A stretch of DNA of 64,000 bases from Pelomonas sp. Root1237 (GCF_001425055.1 NZ_LMDK01000001.1:385845-449844); one strand, 5' to 3'. Shown: positions 39,353-47,114, counted from the first letter of the stretch. Notes: generated by a model from the sequence alone, not told the origin. Numbers and translations: made by a program.

Positions 39353-39850
39353 ATGTTCCTGCTCGACACCAGCATCGTTCTCGAACTGCGCAAGGCCAAG
39401 GCCGGCCAGTCCGACGCCGGCCTGGCCGCCTGGGCCGCCGGCCTGCCGCGCCAAAAACTCTTCATCTCGGCGCTGAACCTGCTGGAGATCGAGAACGCCG
39501 CCGCCCGCCTGGGCCGCAAGGACCGCGCCGCCGGCCTCGTCGTGCGCGACTGGATCGATAGCCGCGTCATTCCCGCCTTCGAAGGCCGCGTGCTGCCGGT
39601 GGACGCGGCCGTCGTGCGCCGCCGGGCCCAGCTGCCCTATGCCAATACCCGCGACGGCCTGCTCGCCGCGACGGCGCTGGAACATGGCCTCACCTTCGTC
39701 ACCCACCGCGTCTCGGCATTCCGCGTCGGGCGCGTGAAGCTGCTCAACCCCTCCGGCTACGTCGCCCAGCCCAGTGACGAGGACGAGGACTGGAGCCATG
39801 GCGCCCAGACCGGCCAGCAGTGGCTGAAGAACCTCTATACGAGAGCATGA
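39353..39850 (+). CDS. VapC-type PIN-domain ribonuclease toxin
   Basis: 165 residues. PIN-domain acidic residues are present: Asp5 in MFLLDTSIVLEL, Glu in ISALNLLEIENAA, Asp in YANTRDGLLAATALEHGL. VapC toxins cleave tRNA or rRNA when released from antitoxin. About 25 residues beyond the core form an acidic tail (SDEDEDWSHGAQTGQQWLKN). Its stop overlaps the halogenase start (ATGA at 39847), so toxin and halogenase are translationally coupled. Confidence 0.92.
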   Translation: MFLLDTSIVLELRKAKAGQSDAGLAAWAAGLPRQKLFISALNLLEIENAAARLGRKDRAAGLVVRDWIDSRVIPAFEGRVLPVDAAVVRRRAQLPYANTRDGLLAATALEHGLTFVTHRVSAFRVGRVKLLNPSGYVAQPSDEDEDWSHGAQTGQQWLKNLYTRA

Positions 39851-41376
39851 ACAAGCGACGCATTCTCATCGTCGGCGGCGGCACGGCCGGCTGGCTGACC
39901 GCCGCCTACCTGGCCAAGGCCCTCAAGCTGTCCGAGCGCAGCCACCTGGAGGTGACCGTGCTGGAGTCGCCCGACATCAGCAGCGTCGGCGTCGGCGAAG
40001 GCACCTTCCCCACCATCCGCAGCACGCTCCAATTCCTCGGCATCGACGAGGCGCGCTTCATCCGCGAGACCTCGGCCACGCTCAAGCAGGGCATCCGCTT
40101 CGTCGACTGGGCGCGCACGCCCACCGCGGGCCAGCATCAGCAGTTCTTCCATCCCTTCGAAGCGCCCTTCTACACGGAGGACCTCAACCTGGTGCCCTAC
40201 TGGCTGCTGCAGGACGAGGCCGGGCGCATGCCCTTCGCCGAGGCCATGACGCTGCAGGTGCGCGTCGCCGAAGCCCACCGCGCGCCCAAGCGGGCCGGCG
40301 AAGCGCCTTATGCCGCGCCGCTGAACTACGCCTACCACTTCGACGCGCTCAAGCTCGCCAAGCTGCTGGCCGCGCGCGCCCGTGAGCTCGGCGTGCGCCA
40401 CGTCGAAGGCACGGTGACTGACGTCGTTCTCGATGCGACGGGCGCCATCGCCCATCTCGACACCGCCCAGCTGGGCCGTTTCGAGGCCGAGCTTTATATC
40501 GACTGCACGGGCTTTCGCGCCGAGCTCATCGGCCGGGCGATGGGTTCGAACTTCAAGTCCGTGCGCCACCAGCTCTTCGTCGACCGCGCCCTGGCCTGCA
40601 AGGTGCCGCTGGATGCCAATGCGGTCATGGAAAGCTCCACCATCGCTACCGCCCACGAGGCGGGCTGGTTGTGGGAGATCGGCCTGAACGGCGCGCGCGG
40701 CATCGGCTGCGTCTATTCCAGCGACCATCTCAGCGACGACCGTGCCGCCGACATCCTGCGCGGCTACTGCGGCGCGGGCAACGAAGACCTGGCAATGCGC
40801 AGCATCCCCTTCACGCCCGGCTACCGCGAGCAGCAGTGGGTGAAGAACTGCGTCGCCGTCGGCCTGTCGGCCGGCTTCCTGGAGCCGCTGGAGGCCACCG
40901 GCCTCGTCCTCATCGAGGCGGCCGTCGGCATGATTGCCGAGATGCTGCCGCACAGCGGCCCCATGCACGCACCGGCGCGGCGCTTCAACGAGCTGATGAC
41001 GGCGCGCTTCGAGAACATCATCAACTTCCTGAAGCTGCACTACTGCCTGAGCCAGCGGCAGGAGCCCTTCTGGCGCGACAACGCCGCGCCGGCCACCATC
41101 CCGGATCGACTGGCCGGCTTGCTGGAGGAGTGGCAGCTGCGCCCGCCGGGCCGTTTCGACTTCGTGCTCGACACCGAAACCTTCGCCTTCTTCAACTACC
41201 AGTACATCCTCTACGGCATGGGCTTCGCCACCGACCTCAGCGCCGGCCGCAGCGATTTCCCGCAGATGGCGGACGCCGACAAGCTGTTCGCCAAGATCCA
41301 GCGTTTTGCCGACCGCGCCATCGCCGATCTGCCCAGCCACCGGGCGCTGATCCAGCAGATCAACGCGGGGCGCTGA
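39847..41376 (+). CDS. Flavin-dependent tryptophan-halogenase-family protein
   Basis: 509 residues. FAD-binding GGGTAGWLTAAYLA at the N-terminus; GVGEGTFPTIRSTLQFLGID is the usual second block. Catalytic Lys80 (TLKQGIRFVDW) aligns with PrnA Lys79, and the active-site Glu is present in FLEPLEATG. The diagnostic WxWxIP motif is altered to WLWEIG (residues 274-279, Pro to Gly). The family chlorinates or brominates tryptophan or other aromatic compounds using FADH2 from a separate reductase; none is adjacent. The substrate is unknown. The last 17 bases overlap the convergent arsN1-like gene. Confidence 0.92.
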   Translation: MNKRRILIVGGGTAGWLTAAYLAKALKLSERSHLEVTVLESPDISSVGVGEGTFPTIRSTLQFLGIDEARFIRETSATLKQGIRFVDWARTPTAGQHQQFFHPFEAPFYTEDLNLVPYWLLQDEAGRMPFAEAMTLQVRVAEAHRAPKRAGEAPYAAPLNYAYHFDALKLAKLLAARARELGVRHVEGTVTDVVLDATGAIAHLDTAQLGRFEAELYIDCTGFRAELIGRAMGSNFKSVRHQLFVDRALACKVPLDANAVMESSTIATAHEAGWLWEIGLNGARGIGCVYSSDHLSDDRAADILRGYCGAGNEDLAMRSIPFTPGYREQQWVKNCVAVGLSAGFLEPLEATGLVLIEAAVGMIAEMLPHSGPMHAPARRFNELMTARFENIINFLKLHYCLSQRQEPFWRDNAAPATIPDRLAGLLEEWQLRPPGRFDFVLDTETFAFFNYQYILYGMGFATDLSAGRSDFPQMADADKLFAKIQRFADRAIADLPSHRALIQQINAGR

Positions 41377-41896
41377 AGGCCTGGGGCGGCGAGGGTGTGT
41401 CCAGGGGCCTGAGCGCCTTCTGCCACCAGCCCACGTCGCGCCACTCGCCGTTCTTGAAGCCGACGTTGCGATACACGCCCAGGGCTTCGAAACCCACTGC
41501 CTCGTGCAGGCCGACGCTGCCCGCATTGGGCAAGGCGATGCCGGCAAAAGCCTGGAAGTAGCCGAGCTCGGCCAGCAGCGGCAGCAGCCGCTCGTACAGC
41601 GCCCGGCCGACGCCCTGGCCGCGCATGCCCTCGCGCACATAGACCGTCGTGTCCACCGACCACTGGTAGGCCGCCCGTTCGCGGTGCTTGCTGGCATAGG
41701 CATAGCCGCAGATGGCGCCGTCTGCATCCTCAGCCACCAGCCAGGGCAGGCTGGCCAGCGTCTTCTCGATGCGGCTGCGCATCTCCTGCGCGTCCGGCGG
41801 CTCCGTCTCAAAGGAGATGCTGGTGTGGGCCACGATGGGCGCATAGATGGCTGCGACGGCGGCGCCGTCCTCGGGGGTGGCGGTGCGGATCTTCAA
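41360..41896 (-). CDS. arsN1: GNAT acetyltransferase of the PAT/ArsN1 type
   Basis: 178 residues. It matches phosphinothricin-type N-acetyltransferases: KIRTATPEDGAAVAAIYAPI, ISFETEPPD, WLVAEDADGAICGYAY, the acetyl-CoA loop VREGMRGQGVGRALYERL, and VGFKNGEWRDVGWWQKAL. In arsenic operons this subfamily is ArsN1, which acetylates the natural antibiotic arsinothricin; the ArsN1 name rests on that context. TTG 41896 is used: GGAGGA lies six bases upstream and TTGA overlaps the MFS stop. Outside this setting it could be an amino-acid acetyltransferase such as MnaT. Confidence 0.82.
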   Translation of the reverse strand: MKIRTATPEDGAAVAAIYAPIVAHTSISFETEPPDAQEMRSRIEKTLASLPWLVAEDADGAICGYAYASKHRERAAYQWSVDTTVYVREGMRGQGVGRALYERLLPLLAELGYFQAFAGIALPNAGSVGLHEAVGFEALGVYRNVGFKNGEWRDVGWWQKALRPLDTPSPPQAFSAPR

Positions 41897-43077
41897 GGCG
41901 GGTCCTCCATGAATGGCTGGGTGGTGCGCGCGGGCACATGGATGAAAAGCAGGGCGGCCAGCGCGCTCAGGCCCAGACCGGTCGACAACCACAGCACGCC
42001 GGTTCCGAAGTCCGCCAGCAGCAGGCCGAACAGCCATGGCGCCAGCGCCTGCGCCAGGCGCGCCGGCAGCACCAGCAAGCCCTGGCGCTGCCCGTAGCCC
42101 AGCGGCCCGAACAAGGCCAGCGGCAGCGTGCCCTTGGCGATGGTCAGCACGCCGTTGCCCGCGCCATGCAGCAGCGCAAACACCATGGCGGCAGGCGCGC
42201 CGATGACGGCCAGCAGGGCCGCGCCCAGCGGATGCATCAGCGCCGCGGCGCGCGCCGACTGCAAGGGGTGCAAGCGCCGCAGGAAACCGAACTCCAGCAG
42301 CCGCCCCGCGACCTGGGCTGGGCCGACCAGGGCGCTGATCAAGATGACCGCCGCTGGCGTGGCACCCGCGGCGTCCAGCAGCCGTGGCAGATGTGCAGCC
42401 ATCGCCGTGCTGATGAACCACGTCACCGCGAACACCCAGGCCAGCAGCGCGGCGGTCCGCATCGGCGGCGCTTCGCCGTTCGCAGCCGCTGGCGCCTGGG
42501 TGGACACCGCCAGCGCCGCGGCCTTGGGCAGCCAGGCGTTCAGTGGCAGGCCCACCAGGAGATGCAGCCCCGCCCAGGCCCAGCAGGCGCCGCGCCAGCC
42601 GAAGGTGTGCTCCAGCGCCGCCGTCAACGGCCAGCCGACGGTGCTGGCAAAGCCCGCGATCAGCGTGATGCCGGTGATGGCACTGCGCGCGTCATGGCCG
42701 TACAGCCTCACCAGCGACGCGAAGGCTGCCTCGTAGAGCCCGCCGCCCATCGCCACGCCCAACACCAGCCAGGCGGCGAAAAGCCCGACCGGCCCATCGG
42801 CCAGGGCCAGCAGCGCCAGACCGACGGCGAACAGCAGGCTGGTCACCATCAGCACCGGCCGGCCGCCCCAATGGTCGATGCGGCGGCCCGAGTGCGGCCC
42901 GACGATCGCCGAGACGACCAGGGCCGCGGAAAAGGCCGCGAACACCGTAGGCTCCGATACGCCCAGCTCCGCCGCCATCGGCCGCGCCAGCATGGCCGGC
43001 AGGTAGTAGGTCGAGGCCCAGGCCAGCGTCTGGGCCGTGCCCAGCGAGCCGACGACGCGCAGGCGGCTGGCCGCCAT
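41893..43077 (-). CDS. MFS transporter in the arsenic operon
   Basis: 394 residues, 12 membrane helices. Start TLAWASTYYLPAMLARPMAA and the motif GGRPVLMVTSLLFAVG after helix 2 are MFS-like. ALLHGAGNGVLTIAKGTLPL and YGQRQGLLVLPARLAQALAP are found in a group of MFS proteins linked to ars genes. It is a plausible exporter for arsenical products of the flavoprotein or acetyltransferase on either side. No ArsB or Acr3 is present. It starts two bases after the fusion gene's stop. Confidence 0.87.
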   Translation of the reverse strand: MAASRLRVVGSLGTAQTLAWASTYYLPAMLARPMAAELGVSEPTVFAAFSAALVVSAIVGPHSGRRIDHWGGRPVLMVTSLLFAVGLALLALADGPVGLFAAWLVLGVAMGGGLYEAAFASLVRLYGHDARSAITGITLIAGFASTVGWPLTAALEHTFGWRGACWAWAGLHLLVGLPLNAWLPKAAALAVSTQAPAAANGEAPPMRTAALLAWVFAVTWFISTAMAAHLPRLLDAAGATPAAVILISALVGPAQVAGRLLEFGFLRRLHPLQSARAAALMHPLGAALLAVIGAPAAMVFALLHGAGNGVLTIAKGTLPLALFGPLGYGQRQGLLVLPARLAQALAPWLFGLLLADFGTGVLWLSTGLGLSALAALLFIHVPARTTQPFMEDPP

Positions 43078-43079
43078 GC

Positions 43080-44939
43080 TCAGCCGCAGCAGCGCGAGGC
43101 GCGCTCCGGCGCCGGCTTGGGGGCGCAGCTGCTCGGGCCGCAGCCCGACTTGGGCGCGGCCACGGCCACCACCGCTGCCGGGCCGCAGCAGCCGGACGCT
43201 TCGCCTTCGACCGCCAGGTTGACCGAGCAGACACCCGTCTCCGGCAGCTCCAGTTCGACCCGGTCCGCCGCCGTCAGGTCGCCCGCGATAGCGGCGACGA
43301 CCGAGCGCGCCTGCTCGAAGCCCGTCGCCATCAGGAAGGTCGGTGCGCGGCCATAGCTCTTCACGCCCACGGTGTAGAAGCCCGGCTCCGGGTGGGCCAG
43401 CTCGCGGTGGCCATGCGGGCGCACCGTGCCGCAGCTGTGCAGGTTCGGGTCGATCAGCGGCCCCAGCGCTTCGGTGGATTCCAGCCACGGGTCGAGCTTG
43501 ACGCGCAGCTCGCTGGCCAGCGACAGGTCGGGGCGCTGGCCGGTCGCACAGATGATTTCGTCGACACCGTCAACGACGACGGGCTGCTGTTTCGGGTCCA
43601 AACCGCTGAGGCGCAGCTGCCCGCCCACGCGCTCGATCCGCGTGATGCGCAGGCCAGCGAAGAACTCCAGTGCACCGCCATCGTGCAGCCGGCGCAGCGA
43701 CGTGCCCAGCGCGCCGCGGGCAGGCAAGGCGTCCGCGTCGCCACCGCCGAAGACGCGCTGCAGCGTCGGCGTGCGCACGGCCCAGGCCAGGCGCGTGCCG
43801 GGCGACTGCCTGGCCAGTTCGGCCAGCGCCAGCAGCGCATTCGCGGCCGAGTGGCCGGCGCCGACGACCAGGGTGCGCCGCCCCTCGTAGCGCGCCCTCT
43901 GCGCGCCCGTCACGTCGGGAATGCCGTAGAAGATCTGCGCCCCTGCCTCGGTCTCGCCGATGGCGTGCAGGCCGTTGGCGCCGACCGGATTGGGCTGGTT
44001 CCAGGTGCCGGTTGCGTCGATGACGGCGCGGGCGCGCAGCTCGTGCACTTCGCCGCCTTGCTCGTAGCGGATCAGGAAGGCAGCCTGGTCGCGCCCGGCG
44101 CTCTTGACCTTGTCGAAACCCTCGCGGCTGACGGCCACGACGCGTGCGCCCAGCTTCAACGCGCCGGCCACCTGCGGCAGGGCCGCAAACGGCTTGAGCA
44201 CGCGCTCGACCACCTCGCCGGCCTTGGGCAGCTCGGCCGCCGGCGGCGCTGTCCAGCCAGTGGGCAACAGCAGGCGGGCCATCGCGGGGTCGACGTCGAA
44301 CTGCCACGGCGAGAACAGCTGCACATGGCCGTAGTCGACGAGATTGGCGCCCACCGTCGCGCCGGCCTCCAGCGCGACAAACGGCAAGCCGCGCTCGATG
44401 AGCTGGGCGACCGCCGCCAGCCCGACCGGCCCGGCGCCAAGCACCGCGACCGGCAGCGGGCCATCGGCGACCGGCGCTTCACGCAGCACCAGCGTCATCA
44501 GTGCCGCACAGGCCGGGCAGGCGCCCTGGAACTCGGCCGAGGCTTTCAGCGCCTGGGGCGCCTCCTCGATCTTGATGCGCTTGAAGCCGTATTGCGCGAA
44601 GTACTCCGGCGCCGTGACGGTCAGCAGATAGAGGGCCGCGATGTCGCGCGAGCGGGCTTCCTGCAGCAGCCGCTCGACGAGCAGGCGCCCGATGCCCTGC
44701 TTGTGCAGGCCCGGCGCAATGGCCACCGAGCGCAGCAGCGCGATGGTTCCGGCGACATGGCCGTAGACCTCGGCGCCGGCGCAGCCAACGACCTCGCCAT
44801 TGCTGATGGCAAGCAGATAGGTGGGCAGGTGCGCCTGCGCGCCCTCGGTGGGCAACTTGTTCGCCAGCAGCAGGGCTTCGATGGCGGGCCAGTCGGCGGC
44901 GCCGGCCTGGCGCAGGGAGGGGGTGTCGTTCAACAGCAT
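43080..44939 (-). CDS. ArsN2 GNAT domain fused to a flavin monooxygenase-like domain with Cys-rich tail
   Basis: 619 residues. Residues 1-155: ArsN2-type GNAT (SVAIAPGLHKQGIGRLLVER, TAPEYFAQYGFKRI, CPAC at 141-144). Residues 163-565: FAD/NAD(P) oxidoreductase, with GAGPVG at 168-173, a second dinucleotide site in VVGAGHSAANALLALAE, and CATGQRPD. Residues 569-619: a tail with seven Cys (571, 584, 585, 600, 605, 617, 618), suited to thiol binding of As(III). Its start overlaps the MarR stop by ten bases. The reaction is unknown: oxidation of As(III) or of an organoarsenical is plausible. Confidence 0.85.
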   Translation of the reverse strand: MLLNDTPSLRQAGAADWPAIEALLLANKLPTEGAQAHLPTYLLAISNGEVVGCAGAEVYGHVAGTIALLRSVAIAPGLHKQGIGRLLVERLLQEARSRDIAALYLLTVTAPEYFAQYGFKRIKIEEAPQALKASAEFQGACPACAALMTLVLREAPVADGPLPVAVLGAGPVGLAAVAQLIERGLPFVALEAGATVGANLVDYGHVQLFSPWQFDVDPAMARLLLPTGWTAPPAAELPKAGEVVERVLKPFAALPQVAGALKLGARVVAVSREGFDKVKSAGRDQAAFLIRYEQGGEVHELRARAVIDATGTWNQPNPVGANGLHAIGETEAGAQIFYGIPDVTGAQRARYEGRRTLVVGAGHSAANALLALAELARQSPGTRLAWAVRTPTLQRVFGGGDADALPARGALGTSLRRLHDGGALEFFAGLRITRIERVGGQLRLSGLDPKQQPVVVDGVDEIICATGQRPDLSLASELRVKLDPWLESTEALGPLIDPNLHSCGTVRPHGHRELAHPEPGFYTVGVKSYGRAPTFLMATGFEQARSVVAAIAGDLTAADRVELELPETGVCSVNLAVEGEASGCCGPAAVVAVAAPKSGCGPSSCAPKPAPERASRCCG

Positions 44940-45421
44940 GGTTTGGAATCCTGGATGGGCTCCTTCAGCACTTGGGGCGGCAGGCAGCAGGTCGCGGCCG
45001 GGTCTTCGCGCAATGCCTTCAGGAGCGTCAGCAAAGAGGTCTCGACGGCGGCGCGTTCGCGCTCGCTCAGGGATGCCAGCAACTGCTGGGCATGGTCGTC
45101 GAGGGTCTGGTTCAGCTCACGGACGGTGCGTTCGCCGTCGGCGGTGAGCGTGACGAGCCAGCTCCTTGCGTCGAGCGGGTTCGGCTCCTTGCTCACCAGC
45201 CCACGGGCTGCCATGGCCTCCACGGCACGCGACACCCAGCTCTTCTCCAGGCTGACCCGCGTGCCCAGTTCCGACAGCGGCAGCGGCCCGGAGCGGCCCA
45301 GCTCGGTCAGCAGATGGCATTGCGTGCTGGTGGTGCGGCAGCAGTCGGCCACGACGCGCTGGGCGCGGGTGTACAGGCGCGCCACTTCGCGCAACAGGCT
45401 GCCGGGGGCGGACTCGGTCAT
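44930..45421 (-). CDS. Cysteine-rich MarR-family regulator
   Basis: 163 residues. The MarR winged helix is clear: LPLSELGTRVSLEKSWVSRA, VEAMAARGLVSKEPNPLDAR, WLVTLTADGERTVREL. It has unusual Cys clusters: CC at 27-28 and Cys35 in DCCRTTSTQC near the N-terminus, and CC at 145-146 and 162-163 in the tail. These would suit direct sensing of As(III) by thiols; this is inference. It heads the operon MarR, ArsN2 fusion, MFS, ArsN1, and is probably autoregulated through the repeated sites upstream. Confidence 0.87.
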   Translation of the reverse strand: MTESAPGSLLREVARLYTRAQRVVADCCRTTSTQCHLLTELGRSGPLPLSELGTRVSLEKSWVSRAVEAMAARGLVSKEPNPLDARSWLVTLTADGERTVRELNQTLDDHAQQLLASLSERERAAVETSLLTLLKALREDPAATCCLPPQVLKEPIQDSKPCC

Positions 45422-45431
45422 TTGGGTGTGT

Positions 45432-45486
45432 ATAGCAACTATCCGGGCGCATGTTGAGGTCCGCTTTGTTCGTTGTCAATAGCAAC
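45432..45486 (-). promoter_or_regulatory. Promoter of the MarR-arsN operon with two flanking half-palindromes
   Basis: On the minus strand a consensus -35 TTGACA (45479-45474) and a -10-like CAACAT (45456-45451) are separated by 17 bases. The sequence GTTGCTAT occurs twice, opposite 45432-45439 and 45479-45486, one copy upstream and one downstream of the core. The downstream copy is part of ATAGTTGCTAT. GTTGC/GCAAC half-sites are typical of MarR-family operators. Confidence 0.7.
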
Positions 45487-45496
45487 CACCTGGGTC

Positions 45497-45521
45497 AAAA
45501 AGGCGGGGCTCGCAGCCCCGC
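45497..45521 (-). terminator. Intrinsic terminator after arsR-arsC-aquaporin
   Basis: A perfect eight-pair stem GCGGGGCT/AGCCCCGC with a three-base loop (45503-45521) is followed on the minus strand by CTTTTT (45497-45501). It lies 15 bases after the aquaporin stop and separates the two arsenic operons. Confidence 0.9.
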
Positions 45522-45536
45522 ACGTTCAAGTCACGG

Positions 45537-46211
45537 TCAGGCCGCGCGTCGGGCCGTGACCTCGGCGGCCGTGCCTGACAGTACGCGGTTCACCACCACG
45601 GCCATCACGGCACCCACCAGTTCAGCAACGACAAAGCCCGGTGCACTGGCGGGCGCGATGCCGGCGAAGCTGTCGCTGAACATGCGGCCGAACACGGCCG
45701 CCGGATTGGCGAAGGAGGTCGACGCGGTGAACCAGTAGGCCGCACCGATATACGCCGCCACCATGGCCGCGACGCGCGAGCCCGGCGCGCGCAGGATGAC
45801 GAGCACGAGGCCGAAGGTCGCGACGCCCTCCGCGATCCACTGCCCCGTGCCGGCGCGCAGCTTGGTCGAGAACTGCAGCACGCTCATGTCGAACATTGCG
45901 TGGGCCAGCCACGCGCCCAGCATTGCGCCGGTCAGTTGCGCGGCGACATAGGGCAGCAGGGCGGCGACAGGCAGCTCGCCACGCCAAGCCATCACGGCGC
46001 TGACGGCGGGGTTGAAGTGAGCGCCGCTGACTGGGCCGAAAACCTCGATCAGCACGTACAGGCCGCCGACCGTGGCCAGCGTGTTGGCCAGCAGCGCGAG
46101 GGCCACGTTGCCGCCGGACAGGCGCTCGGCCATGACGCCGGAGCCGATGACGATGGCCAGCAGCAGGGCCGTGCCCAGGGCTTCGGCGAGGAGTCGGCGA
46201 GGCAGGTTCAT
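45537..46211 (-). CDS. aqpS: MIP-family aquaglyceroporin of the ars operon (AqpS-like)
   Basis: 224 residues, six membrane helices. Both half-helix motifs are present: HFNPAVSAVMAW and FANPAAVFGRMFSDSFAGI, with the selectivity Arg after the second NPA. In Sinorhizobium AqpS replaces ArsB in an ars operon: ArsC makes arsenite, which leaves down its gradient through the channel. The same arrangement is seen here. The start overlaps the arsC stop (ATGA); the terminator follows. Confidence 0.88.
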   Translation of the reverse strand: MNLPRRLLAEALGTALLLAIVIGSGVMAERLSGGNVALALLANTLATVGGLYVLIEVFGPVSGAHFNPAVSAVMAWRGELPVAALLPYVAAQLTGAMLGAWLAHAMFDMSVLQFSTKLRAGTGQWIAEGVATFGLVLVILRAPGSRVAAMVAAYIGAAYWFTASTSFANPAAVFGRMFSDSFAGIAPASAPGFVVAELVGAVMAVVVNRVLSGTAAEVTARRAA

Positions 46212-46714
46212 GCCTTCGAGATCCCGACGAGGGCTTGCTGCAGCTCGGCCTTGCTCATCGTGGCCAGTGGCAGGGCCAGCAGTTGCAGGAGCCGAAAGCC
46301 GATGGCCTGGCGCGTCAGCTCGAAGGCGCGGCGCTTGCCCTCATCGCCGCCCTCGGCGTTGGACGGGTCCGGGTAGCCCCAGTGCACCTTGACCGGCTGG
46401 CCGCCGCTGCCACCGAAAAAGACCGGGCACTGCTCGGCGGCCGCGCTGTCGCAGACGGTGATGACGATGGACAGCGGTGGTGCGCCGTCCTGGCTGAATT
46501 CATCCCAGCTCTTGCTGCGGTAGCCCGAGATATCGACGCCGGCGTTGCTCAGGGCCTCCAGCGCAAAGGGGTTGATGCGGCCACTCGGGGCGCTGCCGGC
46601 GCTGTGCGCCTGCACGTCGCGGCCGAGCTTCTTTGCCCAGTGGTTCAGCATGCCCTCGCTGAGCACGCTGCGGGCGGAGTTGTGGGTGCAGAGGATGAGG
46701 ACGTGGGTGGTCAT
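46208..46714 (-). CDS. arsC: Arsenate reductase, low-molecular-weight phosphatase type
   Basis: 168 residues. P-loop CTHNSARS with nucleophile Cys9 and Arg15 (VLILCTHNSARSVLSEGML), a redox Cys pair candidate in TVCDSAAAEQCP, and the general-acid region GYPDPSNAEG. The fold is that of thioredoxin- or glutathione-coupled ArsC reductases, reducing As(V) to As(III) in the cytoplasm. It lies between arsR (seven bases upstream) and the aquaporin gene. Confidence 0.92.
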   Translation of the reverse strand: MTTHVLILCTHNSARSVLSEGMLNHWAKKLGRDVQAHSAGSAPSGRINPFALEALSNAGVDISGYRSKSWDEFSQDGAPPLSIVITVCDSAAAEQCPVFFGGSGGQPVKVHWGYPDPSNAEGGDEGKRRAFELTRQAIGFRLLQLLALPLATMSKAELQQALVGISKA

Positions 46715-46721
46715 GGCGATC

Positions 46722-47057
46722 TCAGCAGCAGGATGCCGTGCCGCTCGGCACGACGCAGGTGGCGCCCTGGCAGCAGTTTTCGGTCAGATAGCCCAGCAGC
46801 GAGTTCATGCTGTCGTATTGGGCGCGATAGATCAGGTTGCGGCTGGCGCGCTCCTGGGTCACCAGGCCCGCGTTGACGAGTTCCTTCAGATGGAAGGACA
46901 GCGTGGCTGGTGCTACGCCCAGCCCCTCCTGGATGGCGCCGGGTGTCAGCCCCGCATCACCGACGACGACCAGGGCGCGGAACACCCGCAGGCGCAGCGG
47001 CTGGGCCAGGGCGGCGAGGGCCTTGATTACAAATTGCTCGACGGCTTGTTCATCCAT
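46722..47057 (-). CDS. arsR: ArsR-family arsenic-responsive repressor
   Basis: 111 residues. The winged helix is ALAQPLRLRVFRALVVVG and VAPATLSFHLKELVNAGLVT. The C-terminal end carries five Cys (95, 96, 101, 110, 111) in ENCCQGATC and SGTASCC. This is a C-terminal As(III) site rather than the CxCxxC in the recognition helix of the R773 type. It is the first gene of arsR-arsC-aquaporin and probably represses through the palindrome at 47061-47082. Confidence 0.93.
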   Translation of the reverse strand: MDEQAVEQFVIKALAALAQPLRLRVFRALVVVGDAGLTPGAIQEGLGVAPATLSFHLKELVNAGLVTQERASRNLIYRAQYDSMNSLLGYLTENCCQGATCVVPSGTASCC

Positions 47058-47093
47058 ACTTCCATTATTATCGAATCATGGATTGAAGTGCAA
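47058..47093 (-). promoter_or_regulatory. arsR promoter and palindromic operator
   Basis: On the minus strand TTGCAC (47093-47088) and TAATAA (47070-47065) are exactly 17 bases apart. Inverted repeat TCCAT (47061-47065) and ATGGA (47078-47082) covers the -10. The predicted transcription start lies within a base or two of the ATG at 47057, so the mRNA may be leaderless. Confidence 0.7.
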
Positions 47094-47114
47094 GCGGTCC
47101 GGCAATGCCGGCGC

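Noticed and set aside
39871-41334. Long minus-strand frame opposite the halogenase
   Set aside because: Shadow frame; the plus strand carries the FAD-binding motif, catalytic Lys and active-site Glu.
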